Of a DNA stretch of 17,781 nt, positions 1 to 7,472 are shown one piece after another; the stretch's first letter is position 1; every line of letters starts with the position of its first letter. The DNA is from an uncultured Collinsella sp. Its GTDB lineage: Bacteria; Actinomycetota; Coriobacteriia; Coriobacteriales; Coriobacteriaceae. The notes under the pieces were generated by a model. The model searched no databases and was not told where the DNA came from. It worked only from the letters and a program-made list of their open reading frames with translations. A program made the position numbers and the translations under genes. The stretch is from the NCBI GenBank assembly GCA_905199225.1, contig CAJKFS010000045.1, positions 1 to 17,781 on the forward strand. The letters are read 5' to 3'.

Positions 1-1406
1 AGCTCGGCCAGCGCCTCGCGATCGATACGCAGCGCATCGCCGCCGACTGGGTCGAGCGAATCGCCCTGTCCGGCGAGACCTTTGGCCTGTTTGCGCTCCG
101 CACGGGAAAGGCCACGTTCGCGATACTTTTGCGAATGCGCCGTGTACATATTGATGAACAGAATGACCAGGAAGCTGAACGCGATTACGACTACGACCCA
201 AAAGAGGGCCACCGACGTATTGCCGCCCATCCACTCAAAGTAAATCGCAATGGGAATGGTCTGCGTAATACCGGCGTAGTTGCCCGCAAAGAACAGGGTG
301 CAGCCAAACTCGCCCATCGCGCGGGCAAAGGCGAGCACCGTGCCGGCGGCAATCGAGGGCCAGCCAAGCGGCATCATGAGCTTGGCAAAGATGCGACGCT
401 CGGACCATCCCAGGGTTCGCGCCGCATCGAGCATCTGCGTGTCGAGGCTCTCGAAGGCTCCGAGCGCCGTGCGGTAGACCAGCGGAAACGACACAACGAC
501 GGCCGAAATGACCGCCGCGGGCCAGGTAAAGACGATCGAGATGCCGTGTGCGATCAGCCACTGGCCCACCCCGGTCGAGCGGCCAAACAGCATGAGGAGC
601 AAAAAGCCGCAGACCGTGGGCGGCAGCACCATAGGGATGGTAAAGACCGAATCGAGCAAACCCTTCACGCGGCTCGTGGTACCCATGGTCTTCCACGCGG
701 CAAACAGGCCCAGCGCAAACGCGATCACCAGGGCAAGGCCGCTCGTTTTTATGGACACCCAAAACGGGCGATAGTCGATGCCGCCCAATAAGGAGGCCAG
801 AGAGGCCAAGGGGCCCTGCTCATCCCGCAACACGACAGACGATGCCTCTACCATTTGAGCGCTATCAAGCCAACGCGCGCCGCCCTTGGCATCACCCGAG
901 GCTGATGCAATCACCACATAGCGGTCCCCATCCGCACCGCGCTCGTCAAAGCCATAGGTATACCCGCCGGCATCAAACGTTGTTTCCGCCGTGACATACC
1001 AAGGGAGATCCACGTCCCCTAGCTGCGCGCCTCCCATGCAGTTTGCGCTGTCGAGCTCACAGACGAGGGCCTTGAGACCCGATACGGACTCGTTATCCTG
1101 CGGATCCAATCCATACTTCTCGACCGCCTTGGGCGATATCCACACCACAACGCGGTCGGCAGCGAGCGCCGCTACAAGGTCCACGTCCTCGTCAACGGGA
1201 AACCGGTAGCCCTCAGGCTGGCCCTCCATGTCACGAGCGGTCCCCTTGGCCAACCGCTCAAAACCCTCGATCCCATAGGAAAGCCCATGAGCGGTCGCAG
1301 CAACCTGGGCCCCGTCCTCAGCGTTCCCAGCAAACGCAAATCCCGGCACCCAGCAAAGCGCGAAGGTCAAAGCGCAGGCGACAAGCATGCGGAATCTATT
1401 AAGCAC
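1..1406 (-). CDS. modB: Molybdate ABC transporter permease with exported N-terminal domain (3' end beyond window)
   Basis: This is the inner-membrane channel subunit of a molybdate importer. The reading frame is open from a GTG at 1406 to the left edge (468 codons seen), so the C-terminus is missing. The GTG follows GGAG by 6 nt. Residues 1-26 form a signal peptide (basic start, hydrophobic core, AFA cleavage-like end). Residues 27-210 are a soluble region I cannot assign, with two cysteines at 116 and 123. The ModB-like permease follows from about 214: membrane segments, IPMVLPPTVCGF near 257-268, and the EAA-type loop DAARTLGWSERRIFAKLMMP near 327-346 that docks on the ATPase. A charged tail begins near 423 and continues past the window; it could lead into a fused ModC ATPase, but that is not visible. 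Typical ModB has about 225 residues. It lies 68 nt downstream of modA, presumably in one operon. Confidence 0.85.
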   Translation of the reverse strand, partial: MLNRFRMLVACALTFALCWVPGFAFAGNAEDGAQVAATAHGLSYGIEGFERLAKGTARDMEGQPEGYRFPVDEDVDLVAALAADRVVVWISPKAVEKYGLDPQDNESVSGLKALVCELDSANCMGGAQLGDVDLPWYVTAETTFDAGGYTYGFDERGADGDRYVVIASASGDAKGGARWLDSAQMVEASSVVLRDEQGPLASLASLLGGIDYRPFWVSIKTSGLALVIAFALGLFAAWKTMGTTSRVKGLLDSVFTIPMVLPPTVCGFLLLMLFGRSTGVGQWLIAHGISIVFTWPAAVISAVVVSFPLVYRTALGAFESLDTQMLDAARTLGWSERRIFAKLMMPLGWPSIAAGTVLAFARAMGEFGCTLFFAGNYAGITQTIPIAIYFEWMGGNTSVALFWVVVVIAFSFLVILFINMYTAHSQKYRERGLSRAERKQAKGLAGQGDSLDPVGGDALRIDREALAE

Positions 1407-1474
1407 GAAAAGCTCCAAGCGAATACAAGGACGGAGTGAAACACAAAACGATGGAATTATCGCGCCAAGCCGCA

Positions 1475-2347
1475 CTACGCGGAAAGCTCAAAGCCGTACT
1501 TAGCCCAAATCTTCTGAACCTTCTTGTTGGACAGGCAAAAGTCGATAAACGCCTTGGCCTCGTCGGCATGCTCGGAGCTTTCGGCAACGGCGCCCGGGTA
1601 CACGATGGGCTTGTGCGAATCCTCGGGGCACACGAAGGCCTCCTCGATGCCGTCGTAGCGGAAGATGTCGGAGCTGTAGACAAAACCGGCCACGCAGTCG
1701 CCTGTGGACACATAAGCGGCGGCGGTGCCCACCTTATCGGCCAGTGCGACCTTGTCGGCGATCTCGAGAGCATACTCGCCGTCGTCGCCCTCGGTGCCGG
1801 TGTAGAGGCCCACGGAAGCCAGGGCCTGGTTGGCGTACTTGCCGGCGGGGACGGTCTTGGCGTCGCCAATGGCGATCTTGCCGTCCAGATTCGCGACGTC
1901 GGCGATGGCCTCGACCTTGGTGTCAGAGCCCTCGGCGCGGATGATCACGAGGTCGTTGACGAACATATCCTCACGGGTGTCGGCGTCGACGAGCTCGGCG
2001 GCCTCGGCGTCATCCATGGTGCCCTTGGAGGCCGTGATAAGCACGTCGACAGCGGCACCGGCGCGCATTTGCTCGACAAGGTCGCCGGACGCCTTAAACT
2101 GCGTGTCGGCAAACGTGGTACCGGTCTGGTCGGTGTAGAGCTCCTGAACCTCGGGCAGAGCCTTCTCGAGCGAGTTGGCAGCAAAGACCTGCAGCTCGAC
2201 AACCTTCTTGGAAGATGCCTTAGCAGAACCGGCATCGGATCCGGCCGGCTCGGACGTCTTGTTGCCCGAGCAGCCGGCAAGGCCAAGGCCGGCGGCAGCG
2301 GCAGCAGAAAGCGAGACGAAACCGCGGCGAGAAACCATATCGAACAT
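1475..2347 (-). CDS. modA: Molybdate-binding lipoprotein ModA (Tat-type signal)
   Basis: This is the periplasmic or surface-anchored solute-binding protein that captures molybdate (or tungstate) for ModB. Seen: SRRGFVS at residues 6-12 resembles a twin-arginine signal and is followed by a lipobox LAGC with Cys26, so the mature protein is probably a Tat-exported lipoprotein. The mature domain carries ModA-family stretches: VFAANSLEKALPEV, a ligand-loop-like ASGDLVEQMRAGAAVDVLI, and a C-terminal AKAFIDFCLSNKKVQKIWAKYGF. I chose the ATG at 2347 (290 residues) because AAAGGG lies 6 nt upstream; a TTG two codons earlier is too close to that site. ModB follows 68 nt downstream, which supports the molybdate assignment. 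ModA and other oxyanion-binding proteins (tungstate-specific WtpA/TupA) are related, so exact anion preference is inferred. Confidence 0.9.
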   Translation of the reverse strand: MFDMVSRRGFVSLSAAAAAGLGLAGCSGNKTSEPAGSDAGSAKASSKKVVELQVFAANSLEKALPEVQELYTDQTGTTFADTQFKASGDLVEQMRAGAAVDVLITASKGTMDDAEAAELVDADTREDMFVNDLVIIRAEGSDTKVEAIADVANLDGKIAIGDAKTVPAGKYANQALASVGLYTGTEGDDGEYALEIADKVALADKVGTAAAYVSTGDCVAGFVYSSDIFRYDGIEEAFVCPEDSHKPIVYPGAVAESSEHADEAKAFIDFCLSNKKVQKIWAKYGFELSA

Positions 2348-2407
2348 GTTCAACCCTTTCGAACGCGACGCCCGGGCACCCCGCCGCAGGCTTTATTCTG
2401 TTACTAG

Positions 2408-2413
2408 ATTATA
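2408..2413 (-). promoter_or_regulatory. Candidate -10 box of modA
   Basis: The minus strand reads a perfect TATAAT here, about 60 nt upstream of the modA start. No good -35 box is seen at the usual spacing. The AT-rich stretch just upstream holds two AATAAT repeats (plus strand 2424-2429 and 2439-2444) that could be a regulator site. They do not match the ModE consensus as I know it. Confidence 0.35.
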
Positions 2414-2503
2414 CTTCTGCGCGAATAATGTTTGTGATAATAATTTCTCGTCTAATAAGCTTCTTTCACCGATAACCCCGAGATGGCCGCACTGTCGCTG
2501 CAT

Positions 2504-2538
2504 AAAAAAGGCGGAGCAGCCCGTAAGGTCGCTCCGCC
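2504..2538 (-). terminator. Intrinsic terminator after the moeA-moaB unit
   Basis: On the minus strand a perfect 8-bp stem GGCGGAGC/GCTCCGCC (2531-2538 with 2510-2517) is followed by six T (2509-2504). It lies 13 nt after the moaB stop and separates the cofactor genes from modA. Confidence 0.85.
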
Positions 2539-2551
2539 GCAGGTAGCGCGC

Positions 2552-3031
2552 TTATTTGGTATGTCCGCCGCCCGCTGTCATCTGAGCCGCATGCTCCAGC
2601 TGGTCTGCTATGGCCTCCCAGCTTTCGCGGGCGGCCTTCGTAGAACCGGGAAAGTTTACGACAAGTGTATGACCTCGTTGCATGCAAATAGCGCGCGAGA
2701 GCATGGCGCGGCGCGTCTTGGTCATGGAGTAGGCACGAATTGCCTCGGCAATACCCGGCACATCGCGGTCGCAGACGGAACGCGTCGCCTCGGGCGTTAC
2801 ATCGCGCATCGAAAGACCCGTGCCGCCGCAGGTGAGCACGACATTGGCGTGACACTCATCGGCGGCTTCCACAATGGCATCACCGATCTCGCTGACGTCG
2901 TCGCGCACGACCACATGCGAGGCGACCGTCCAGCCTTGCGCCACGATGAGTTCCTTGAGTGCGGCTCCAGCCTCGTCCCGGGCAAGATCGCGCGTGTCCG
3001 AGCACGTCACGATCGATATCTTCAACTCCAT
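2552..3031 (-). CDS. MoaB/Mog-family molybdenum cofactor protein
   Basis: A 159-residue single-domain MoCF-biosynthesis protein. This family (MogA, MoaB) binds molybdopterin, and MogA-type enzymes adenylylate it before molybdate insertion. Seen: N-terminal strand ISIVTCSDTR, the TCGGTGLSMRDVTPEA molybdopterin-binding motif at residues 67-82, and VNFPGST near 125-131. The ATG at 3031 follows AGGAGG by 6 nt; the longer open frame upstream has no family resemblance. It starts 10 nt after the moeA stop, so the two are cotranscribed. I leave the symbol blank because MoaB and MogA cannot be told apart from sequence alone here. Confidence 0.9.
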   Translation of the reverse strand: MELKISIVTCSDTRDLARDEAGAALKELIVAQGWTVASHVVVRDDVSEIGDAIVEAADECHANVVLTCGGTGLSMRDVTPEATRSVCDRDVPGIAEAIRAYSMTKTRRAMLSRAICMQRGHTLVVNFPGSTKAARESWEAIADQLEHAAQMTAGGGHTK

Positions 3032-3041
3032 AGCATTCCTC

Positions 3042-4304
3042 CTACAACACGGCGTCCTCAGGCAGGTCGACACGCACGACATCCACGACGTCGCCCGCCT
3101 TGAGCTCGCACGGCCCTTCGACAATACGCAGCAGACAGTTGGCCCGCTGCATCGTGCCGAGCAGCGCCGAATTCTGCGTCTTGGCCTCGGTCACCAACAG
3201 CTCACCGGTCTCGGGGTCGCGCAAAACCGTAGCGCGATCGAAGAAGCGTCGGTCCTGGCGCTTCTTCACGCCGTGCGTTAATATCGCCTGCTGCACGGGA
3301 CGCGTACCCTCGGCAAAGCCGCGCATCTTGCGAATCGCCGGACGGGCAAGCATCTCAAAGCCTACATACGCCGCGGCCGGATTGCCTGAAAGTCCCAGGT
3401 AGGGCTTACCCCCGAGCAAGCCAAACGTAATGGCCTTGCCCGGACGCATCGAGATGCGGTCAAACAGCACCTCGCCCTCGCGCCGGACGAGTGCCGTCAC
3501 GTAGTCGTAGTCGCCCGCCGAGGCGCCACCGCTCGTAATGACAAAATCGCACTCCTGCACGGCACGATGAACCAGCTCGGCAATCGCCTGCTCATCGTCG
3601 GGCGCGATGCCGTAGAACACGGACTCGGCGCCGGCATCGAGCGCTTCGGCCATCAACGCCGACGAGTTGGAGTCGCGAATCTGCCCGCGCGCCGGCAGCT
3701 CACTCGGCGTGACCAGCTCCGTGCCCAGCGAGATAATGCCCACGCGCGGAGCGGCATGGACCTTCACGCTCGCGTAACCGGCGCTTGCCAACAGGCCGGC
3801 GCCGGCCGGAGCCACAACCTCACCGGCGCGCATCACGACGTCTCCGGCATGGGCCTCCTCGGCGGCAGAGCGAACGTTCTCCCCCACCTTGGCCGGCGCT
3901 GAAAAGCTCACGTGCGAGCCCTCGTTGCCATCGCCGTCAAGAACCTCGACAATCTCGTACTTCACCACGGCATCGGCGCCCTCGGGCACCGGTGCGCCCG
4001 TCATGATGCGCACCGTCTCGCCCGCGCCGATCGTGCCCTCAAACACATGACCCGCCGCCTCGTGCCCAACAACGGAAAGCGTCGCTGGCTCATCGGTCGA
4101 CGCCGTGGCAAGATCAACGGCACGTACGGCATATCCGTCCATGGCGCTGTTGGCAAATGGCGAAATGTCGATATCGGCCACGGCATTCTCGGCCAAGGGA
4201 AGGCCGGCCGCCTGCCACACGGGAATCTCCACAATCCCGGTCAGATTCACGTGCGACAAGACGATTGCCTGCGCGTCCTCCAACGGAATGAGCTTCTCTG
4301 CCAT
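3042..4304 (-). CDS. moeA: Molybdopterin molybdenumtransferase MoeA
   Basis: MoeA inserts molybdate into adenylylated molybdopterin to make the mature cofactor. The protein has 420 residues, the family's usual size. Seen: N-terminal domain with SPFANSAMDGYAVRA at 48-62, RIMTGAPVPEGADAVV at 99-114, the MoCF domain with ITSGGASAGDYDYV at 256-269, RPGKAITFG at 287-295 and LGLSGNPAAAYV at 303-314, and a C-terminal beta-barrel-like domain ending VVDVVRVDLPED. The family motif is usually SGGVSVGDYD, so two residues here are alanine. I chose the ATG at 4304, with GAGG 5 nt upstream; the GTG at 4310 overlaps that site. It is first in a two-gene unit with the MoaB/Mog gene and reads divergently from the CLC gene. 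Confidence 0.95.
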   Translation of the reverse strand: MAEKLIPLEDAQAIVLSHVNLTGIVEIPVWQAAGLPLAENAVADIDISPFANSAMDGYAVRAVDLATASTDEPATLSVVGHEAAGHVFEGTIGAGETVRIMTGAPVPEGADAVVKYEIVEVLDGDGNEGSHVSFSAPAKVGENVRSAAEEAHAGDVVMRAGEVVAPAGAGLLASAGYASVKVHAAPRVGIISLGTELVTPSELPARGQIRDSNSSALMAEALDAGAESVFYGIAPDDEQAIAELVHRAVQECDFVITSGGASAGDYDYVTALVRREGEVLFDRISMRPGKAITFGLLGGKPYLGLSGNPAAAYVGFEMLARPAIRKMRGFAEGTRPVQQAILTHGVKKRQDRRFFDRATVLRDPETGELLVTEAKTQNSALLGTMQRANCLLRIVEGPCELKAGDVVDVVRVDLPEDAVL

Positions 4305-4363
4305 ATGCACCTCTTACAGATCGCGGCGCGCAACAAAGGGCGCCGATTCTTTATGGTTTATTC

Positions 4364-4369
4364 AGTATA
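4364..4369 (-). promoter_or_regulatory. Candidate -10 box of moeA
   Basis: The minus strand reads TATACT about 60 nt upstream of the moeA start. The plus strand over the same bases reads TATAAT (4366-4371), so the site could serve either direction. No convincing -35 is seen. Confidence 0.3.
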
Positions 4370-4482
4370 ATCCCCCGCCGCCATGTCGAAACTCGTTCTA
4401 CAGCCGTGCATACACCTGTCGTCTACGGGTTGCGAAACACGAACCAAGACCAACCCGCCTGCTCGACACGTTTGCCACGCTC

Positions 4483-4488
4483 TATAAT
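4483..4488 (+). promoter_or_regulatory. Candidate -10 box of the CLC gene
   Basis: TATAAT lies 30 nt before the CLC start, which would give a short 5' UTR of roughly 25 nt. The best upstream -35-like hexamer, TCGACA at 4463-4468, has a short 14-nt spacing, so the -35 is weak. A UTR this short leaves no room for a riboswitch. Confidence 0.45.
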
Positions 4489-4518
4489 GCTTGCGTTGCA
4501 ACCAAAGAAGAGGACACC

Positions 4519-5940
4519 ATGGCTTTTACCGACACACCGGACAGCGCAAGCGAAGAACAGGACGACTCCCTGCCGCTCGATCAGGGCGGTTTCTTCTCCC
4601 TTAACGACGTCATCATGGCTGGCAGGCAACAGCTCACCCGCTCCGAGCATCTCTTGGCCGCCGACACGCGCCGCAACGCCCGCAATCTGCTCGCGAGCGC
4701 CAAGTTGCTCGCGCTCGTCGCGATTGTTTCGCTCGCAATGGGTGTTGCCGCCTGGGCATTTTTAGCCTCACTGGACATCGCGACCGACTATCGCGAGCAC
4801 CATGCGTGGATCTATGCCTTGTTTCCCGTCGTGGGCGTGGCTACCGCATGGGTCTACAAGAACCACGGCCTCGCCGCCAAACGCGGCAACAATCTGGTCA
4901 TCGACTCCGCCCTGGGCACTCGCCTCATCCATGCGCGCATGGCAGCCCTCACTTTCGTCTGTTCCACGCTCACGCACCTCACCGGCGGCTCGGCCGGTCG
5001 CGAAGGCGCGGCGGTGCAGATCGGCGGCACTATCGCCAGCAATATCTCGAACCTCGCCCACCTCAAAAAGCATGACCACCACGACCTCATGCTCGCCGGT
5101 ATCTCGTCCGCCTTTGGCGCCGTGTTCGGCTCGCCCCTTGCCGGAGCGTTCTTTGGCATGGAGATGTGCTTTATCGGCAAGATCGACTACACCGCCGGCA
5201 TCTACTGTCTCGTCGCCTCATTTACCGGCTACTTTACGTCGCTTGCCCTGGGCACCGAGTACGAGGCTAACGTCATCGCCAGCGTCCCCGATATGACGCC
5301 CCGAACCGTCGCCATCGTCGTCATCAGCGCCATCATCTTCGGTCTGACCGCACGACTCTTTGCCTGGTCGGTTCGAACCGTCAAGAGCCTCTACGGTCGC
5401 TATATCACCAACTATCTTGTTCGCGCCCTCGTGGGTGCGCTCGTGGTGCTCGCGGCCTATGCGATGCTCGATGCCTGGAAGTACGCCGGCCTCGCCACCT
5501 GGCTCTCGGGTGCCGGTTTCGCCGGCAATACGACCCTCGCCGACGCCGCCATCAAGTTGGTCGTGACGGCGCTCACCCTGGGCGCCGGCTTCCAAGGCGG
5601 CGAGGTCACACCGTTGTTTGGCATCGGAGCTGCGCTTGGCGGCTGGATTGGCTGCCTCGCTGGAATCGACCCTAGCTTTTTGGCGGCCCTCGGAATGCTC
5701 GGCGTGTTCTGCGCCGGCCTCAACGTGCCCATCACCACCTGCATGATGGCTATCGACCTGTTCCACGGCACGGCGGCCGGGTTCTTTGTCATCGTTGCGT
5801 TTATCAGTTATCTTGCCGGCGGCCACCGCAGTGTTTATCCCGCCCAGCGCATCGTCTCGCCCAAGCGCCGTTCGCTCATTGTGGACGAGGGCGGTACGGT
5901 GGCAGAGGCTATCGAGCGCCACAACGACCTGATAGAGTAG
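4519..5940 (+). CDS. CLC-family channel/antiporter, probably fluoride-type (CLC-F)
   Basis: A 473-residue multi-span membrane protein of the CLC family. Seen: GREGAAVQIGG at 160-170 with the gating-type Glu162, and GGEVTPLFGIGA at 360-371 replacing the GxFxP motif of chloride CLCs. KRGNNLVID at 121-129 stands where chloride transporters have GSGIP. From family knowledge, this combination fits the CLC-F branch, which exports fluoride in exchange for protons; the substrate is therefore inference. There is no C-terminal CBS domain, and a soluble N-terminal segment of about 55 residues precedes the first helix. The ATG at 4519 has GAGG 5 nt upstream; upstream in-frame codons lack family similarity. 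The crcB-type fluoride riboswitch often found before such genes was not seen. Confidence 0.82.
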   Translation: MAFTDTPDSASEEQDDSLPLDQGGFFSLNDVIMAGRQQLTRSEHLLAADTRRNARNLLASAKLLALVAIVSLAMGVAAWAFLASLDIATDYREHHAWIYALFPVVGVATAWVYKNHGLAAKRGNNLVIDSALGTRLIHARMAALTFVCSTLTHLTGGSAGREGAAVQIGGTIASNISNLAHLKKHDHHDLMLAGISSAFGAVFGSPLAGAFFGMEMCFIGKIDYTAGIYCLVASFTGYFTSLALGTEYEANVIASVPDMTPRTVAIVVISAIIFGLTARLFAWSVRTVKSLYGRYITNYLVRALVGALVVLAAYAMLDAWKYAGLATWLSGAGFAGNTTLADAAIKLVVTALTLGAGFQGGEVTPLFGIGAALGGWIGCLAGIDPSFLAALGMLGVFCAGLNVPITTCMMAIDLFHGTAAGFFVIVAFISYLAGGHRSVYPAQRIVSPKRRSLIVDEGGTVAEAIERHNDLIE

Positions 5941-5987
5941 ACGTAATAATCGCTGTGCAGCCACAATCGGGGACAATGAAACCCGAG

Positions 5988-6005
5988 CGTGACCGCACCG
6001 TCACG
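5988..6005. repeat. Perfect inverted repeat upstream of the lipid kinase
   Basis: CGTGAC and GTCACG are separated by 6 nt, 21 nt before the chosen start at 6027. It could be an operator or a 5' UTR hairpin. It has GTGA-N8-TCAC geometry rather than the CRP/FNR-like N6 spacing. If the upstream ATG at 5976 were used, the repeat would be coding. Confidence 0.4.
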
Positions 6006-6026
6006 CCATACGCCGGGAGCCGCCCC

Positions 6027-6989
6027 ATGCACGCAACAGATTTTGGTCGCACGCTCATCATCGCCAATCCCGCCGCCCAGTCGGGTGCGGCACGCGAAGT
6101 GGCCGAGCGCCTGCAGCGCTTTTTGGACATGACCGCGCGCTCATCCCAGTTTGACCTGGTGCTGACCGAACGCATGGGACACGCCAAAGAACTTGCCGCG
6201 CAGGCCCAGGGCTACCGCACGGTTATCGCACTCGGCGGCGACGGCGTGATCCACGAGGTCGTCAATGGGTTGATGATGCAAGAAGAGGCAGTCCGACCGG
6301 CGCTTGCCGTCCTGCCCGTAGGCTCCGGCAACGATTTCGCCCAGACGCTTGGTATCGACGATTTCTCTGGCAAGGACTTTGGCGCCCTGCTTACCTGCAA
6401 ATTGCAGCGTCAGGACATCGGACGCATTCGCTCATGGAACCCCGCAAGCGGCAGCGGCGAGGCAGCCATTGAGTATTACGACCAGACGCTCTCCGTCGGC
6501 ATTGACGCCGCCATCGGCCTGGGCACCACCGAGCTGCGAAAAAAGACGGGGCTCACCGGCGCTCCGCTCTATACCCTTTCGGGCCTGGAACAGTTTGGCC
6601 TGCGTTATCGTAACTACCCCATGACGGTCAGCTTTGACGGCGCGCCCGCCGAGCGCGTGCGGGCGATTATTATGGCCATCCAGCTGGGCCCCACCTATGG
6701 TTCGGGCTATCGCATCTGCCCCGATGCCGACCCCCGCGACGGCGCGCTCGACGTTTGCTACGCGTGTGGCCCCGTGCCCCGCGCAGTCGCACTGCCTATG
6801 TTCCTTTCGGCCAAGGACGGCCACCACACCAAGCTGCCACCGGTCCGCATGCGCCGCTGCCGCCATGCCGAGCTCACCTTTGAGGAGCCCGACTACCCCA
6901 TCCAAGCCGACGGCGAGCCCATCGTCGCCTCGCGCATCGAAGTCGACATCCTACCCGGCGCCCTCCAAGTCTGGCACCCCACCCGCTAG
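6027..6989 (+). CDS. Diacylglycerol kinase-family lipid kinase (DagK/YegS/BmrU type)
   Basis: This family uses ATP to phosphorylate lipids such as diacylglycerol, recycling them into phospholipid synthesis at the membrane. The protein has 320 residues, the usual size. Seen: TLIIANPAAQSG at 9-20, the nucleotide-binding GGDG at 70-73 followed by VIHEVVNG, and LPVGSGNDFA at 96-105. The C-terminal beta-sandwich ends QADGEPIVASRIEVDILPGALQVW. I chose the ATG at 6027, with GGAG 7 nt upstream and the family's first strand six residues in. Alternatives are GTG 5955 and ATG 5976, both with poor ribosome binding sites. It follows the CLC gene by 86 nt and may share its transcript. The exact lipid substrate is unknown; other sequence-similar members act on sphingosine-like lipids. 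Confidence 0.88.
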   Translation: MHATDFGRTLIIANPAAQSGAAREVAERLQRFLDMTARSSQFDLVLTERMGHAKELAAQAQGYRTVIALGGDGVIHEVVNGLMMQEEAVRPALAVLPVGSGNDFAQTLGIDDFSGKDFGALLTCKLQRQDIGRIRSWNPASGSGEAAIEYYDQTLSVGIDAAIGLGTTELRKKTGLTGAPLYTLSGLEQFGLRYRNYPMTVSFDGAPAERVRAIIMAIQLGPTYGSGYRICPDADPRDGALDVCYACGPVPRAVALPMFLSAKDGHHTKLPPVRMRRCRHAELTFEEPDYPIQADGEPIVASRIEVDILPGALQVWHPTR

Positions 6990-7010
6990 CAAGACCAGCG
7001 AAACAATCGG

Positions 7011-7391
7011 CTACTCGTCGCTCCCCGGCTTGCGACGGTTGGCCTTTTTAATCGCGTTGAAGTGCTTGTCATTGAGCCTGCGCTGGCGAGAGCGCAGAGG
7101 CACCTTAGTCTTTACGCGTCGGCGCGGTGGACGCCCGCGACGCTCCAGCTCAGCGCGCAGCTTACGCAGGCAGCTCGCGCGATTCTGAAACTGACTACGG
7201 CTCTCGCGCACCGTCACAACAATCCCCGTGGGCCCATGCTTCATACGCACCGCCGAGTCCGTCGTGTTCACGCCCTGTCCGCCCGGACCTGTCGCGCGAA
7301 ACACCTGCACCTCGCAATCTCGCGCCAACTCCTCGACCGACATCTCGGCATAGCGCGCATACTCGCGCCATCCCATCTTGTTCTCATCCAT
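7011..7391 (-). CDS. Peptide chain release factor-like protein (GGQ domain, ArfB-like)
   Basis: A 126-residue stand-alone RF-1 catalytic domain. In such proteins the GGQ loop enters the peptidyl-transferase centre and hydrolyses peptidyl-tRNA; ArfB/YaeJ relatives rescue stalled ribosomes without reading a stop codon. Seen: RATGPGGQGVNTTDSAVRMKH at 32-52 with GGQ at 37-39, then HGPTGIVVTVRESRSQFQNR, and a very basic tail (residues 80-122). There is no codon-recognition domain. The loop reads GPGGQGVN where classical factors have GAGGQHVN. The ATG at 7391 has GGAGG 7 nt upstream; an ATG at 7409 has no such site. The gene is convergent with the lipid kinase (21-nt gap) and sits directly behind the xpt terminator. 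Whether it acts as ArfB or another release-factor paralogue is open. Confidence 0.85.
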   Translation of the reverse strand: MDENKMGWREYARYAEMSVEELARDCEVQVFRATGPGGQGVNTTDSAVRMKHGPTGIVVTVRESRSQFQNRASCLRKLRAELERRGRPPRRRVKTKVPLRSRQRRLNDKHFNAIKKANRRKPGSDE

Positions 7392-7409
7392 ATCAACACC
7401 TCCCTTCAT

Positions 7410-7444
7410 AAAAAATGTGACAAAGGGAAAGTCCCTTTGTCACA
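7410..7444 (-). terminator. Intrinsic terminator after xpt
   Basis: A perfect 13-bp stem TGTGACAAAGGGA (7416-7428 with 7432-7444) with a 3-nt loop is followed on the minus strand by six T (7415-7410). It is 28 nt past the xpt stop. Its T-run ends 3 nt before the ribosome binding site of the next gene (7397-7406). Confidence 0.9.
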
Positions 7445-7472
7445 TCGCATACCAATCGCTTGTGTTGCGCGC

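Noticed and set aside
4105..4518. An N-terminal extension of the CLC frame by 138 codons.
   Set aside because: It overlaps moeA on the other strand, lacks family similarity, and the ATG at 4519 has a proper ribosome binding site and an upstream -10 box.
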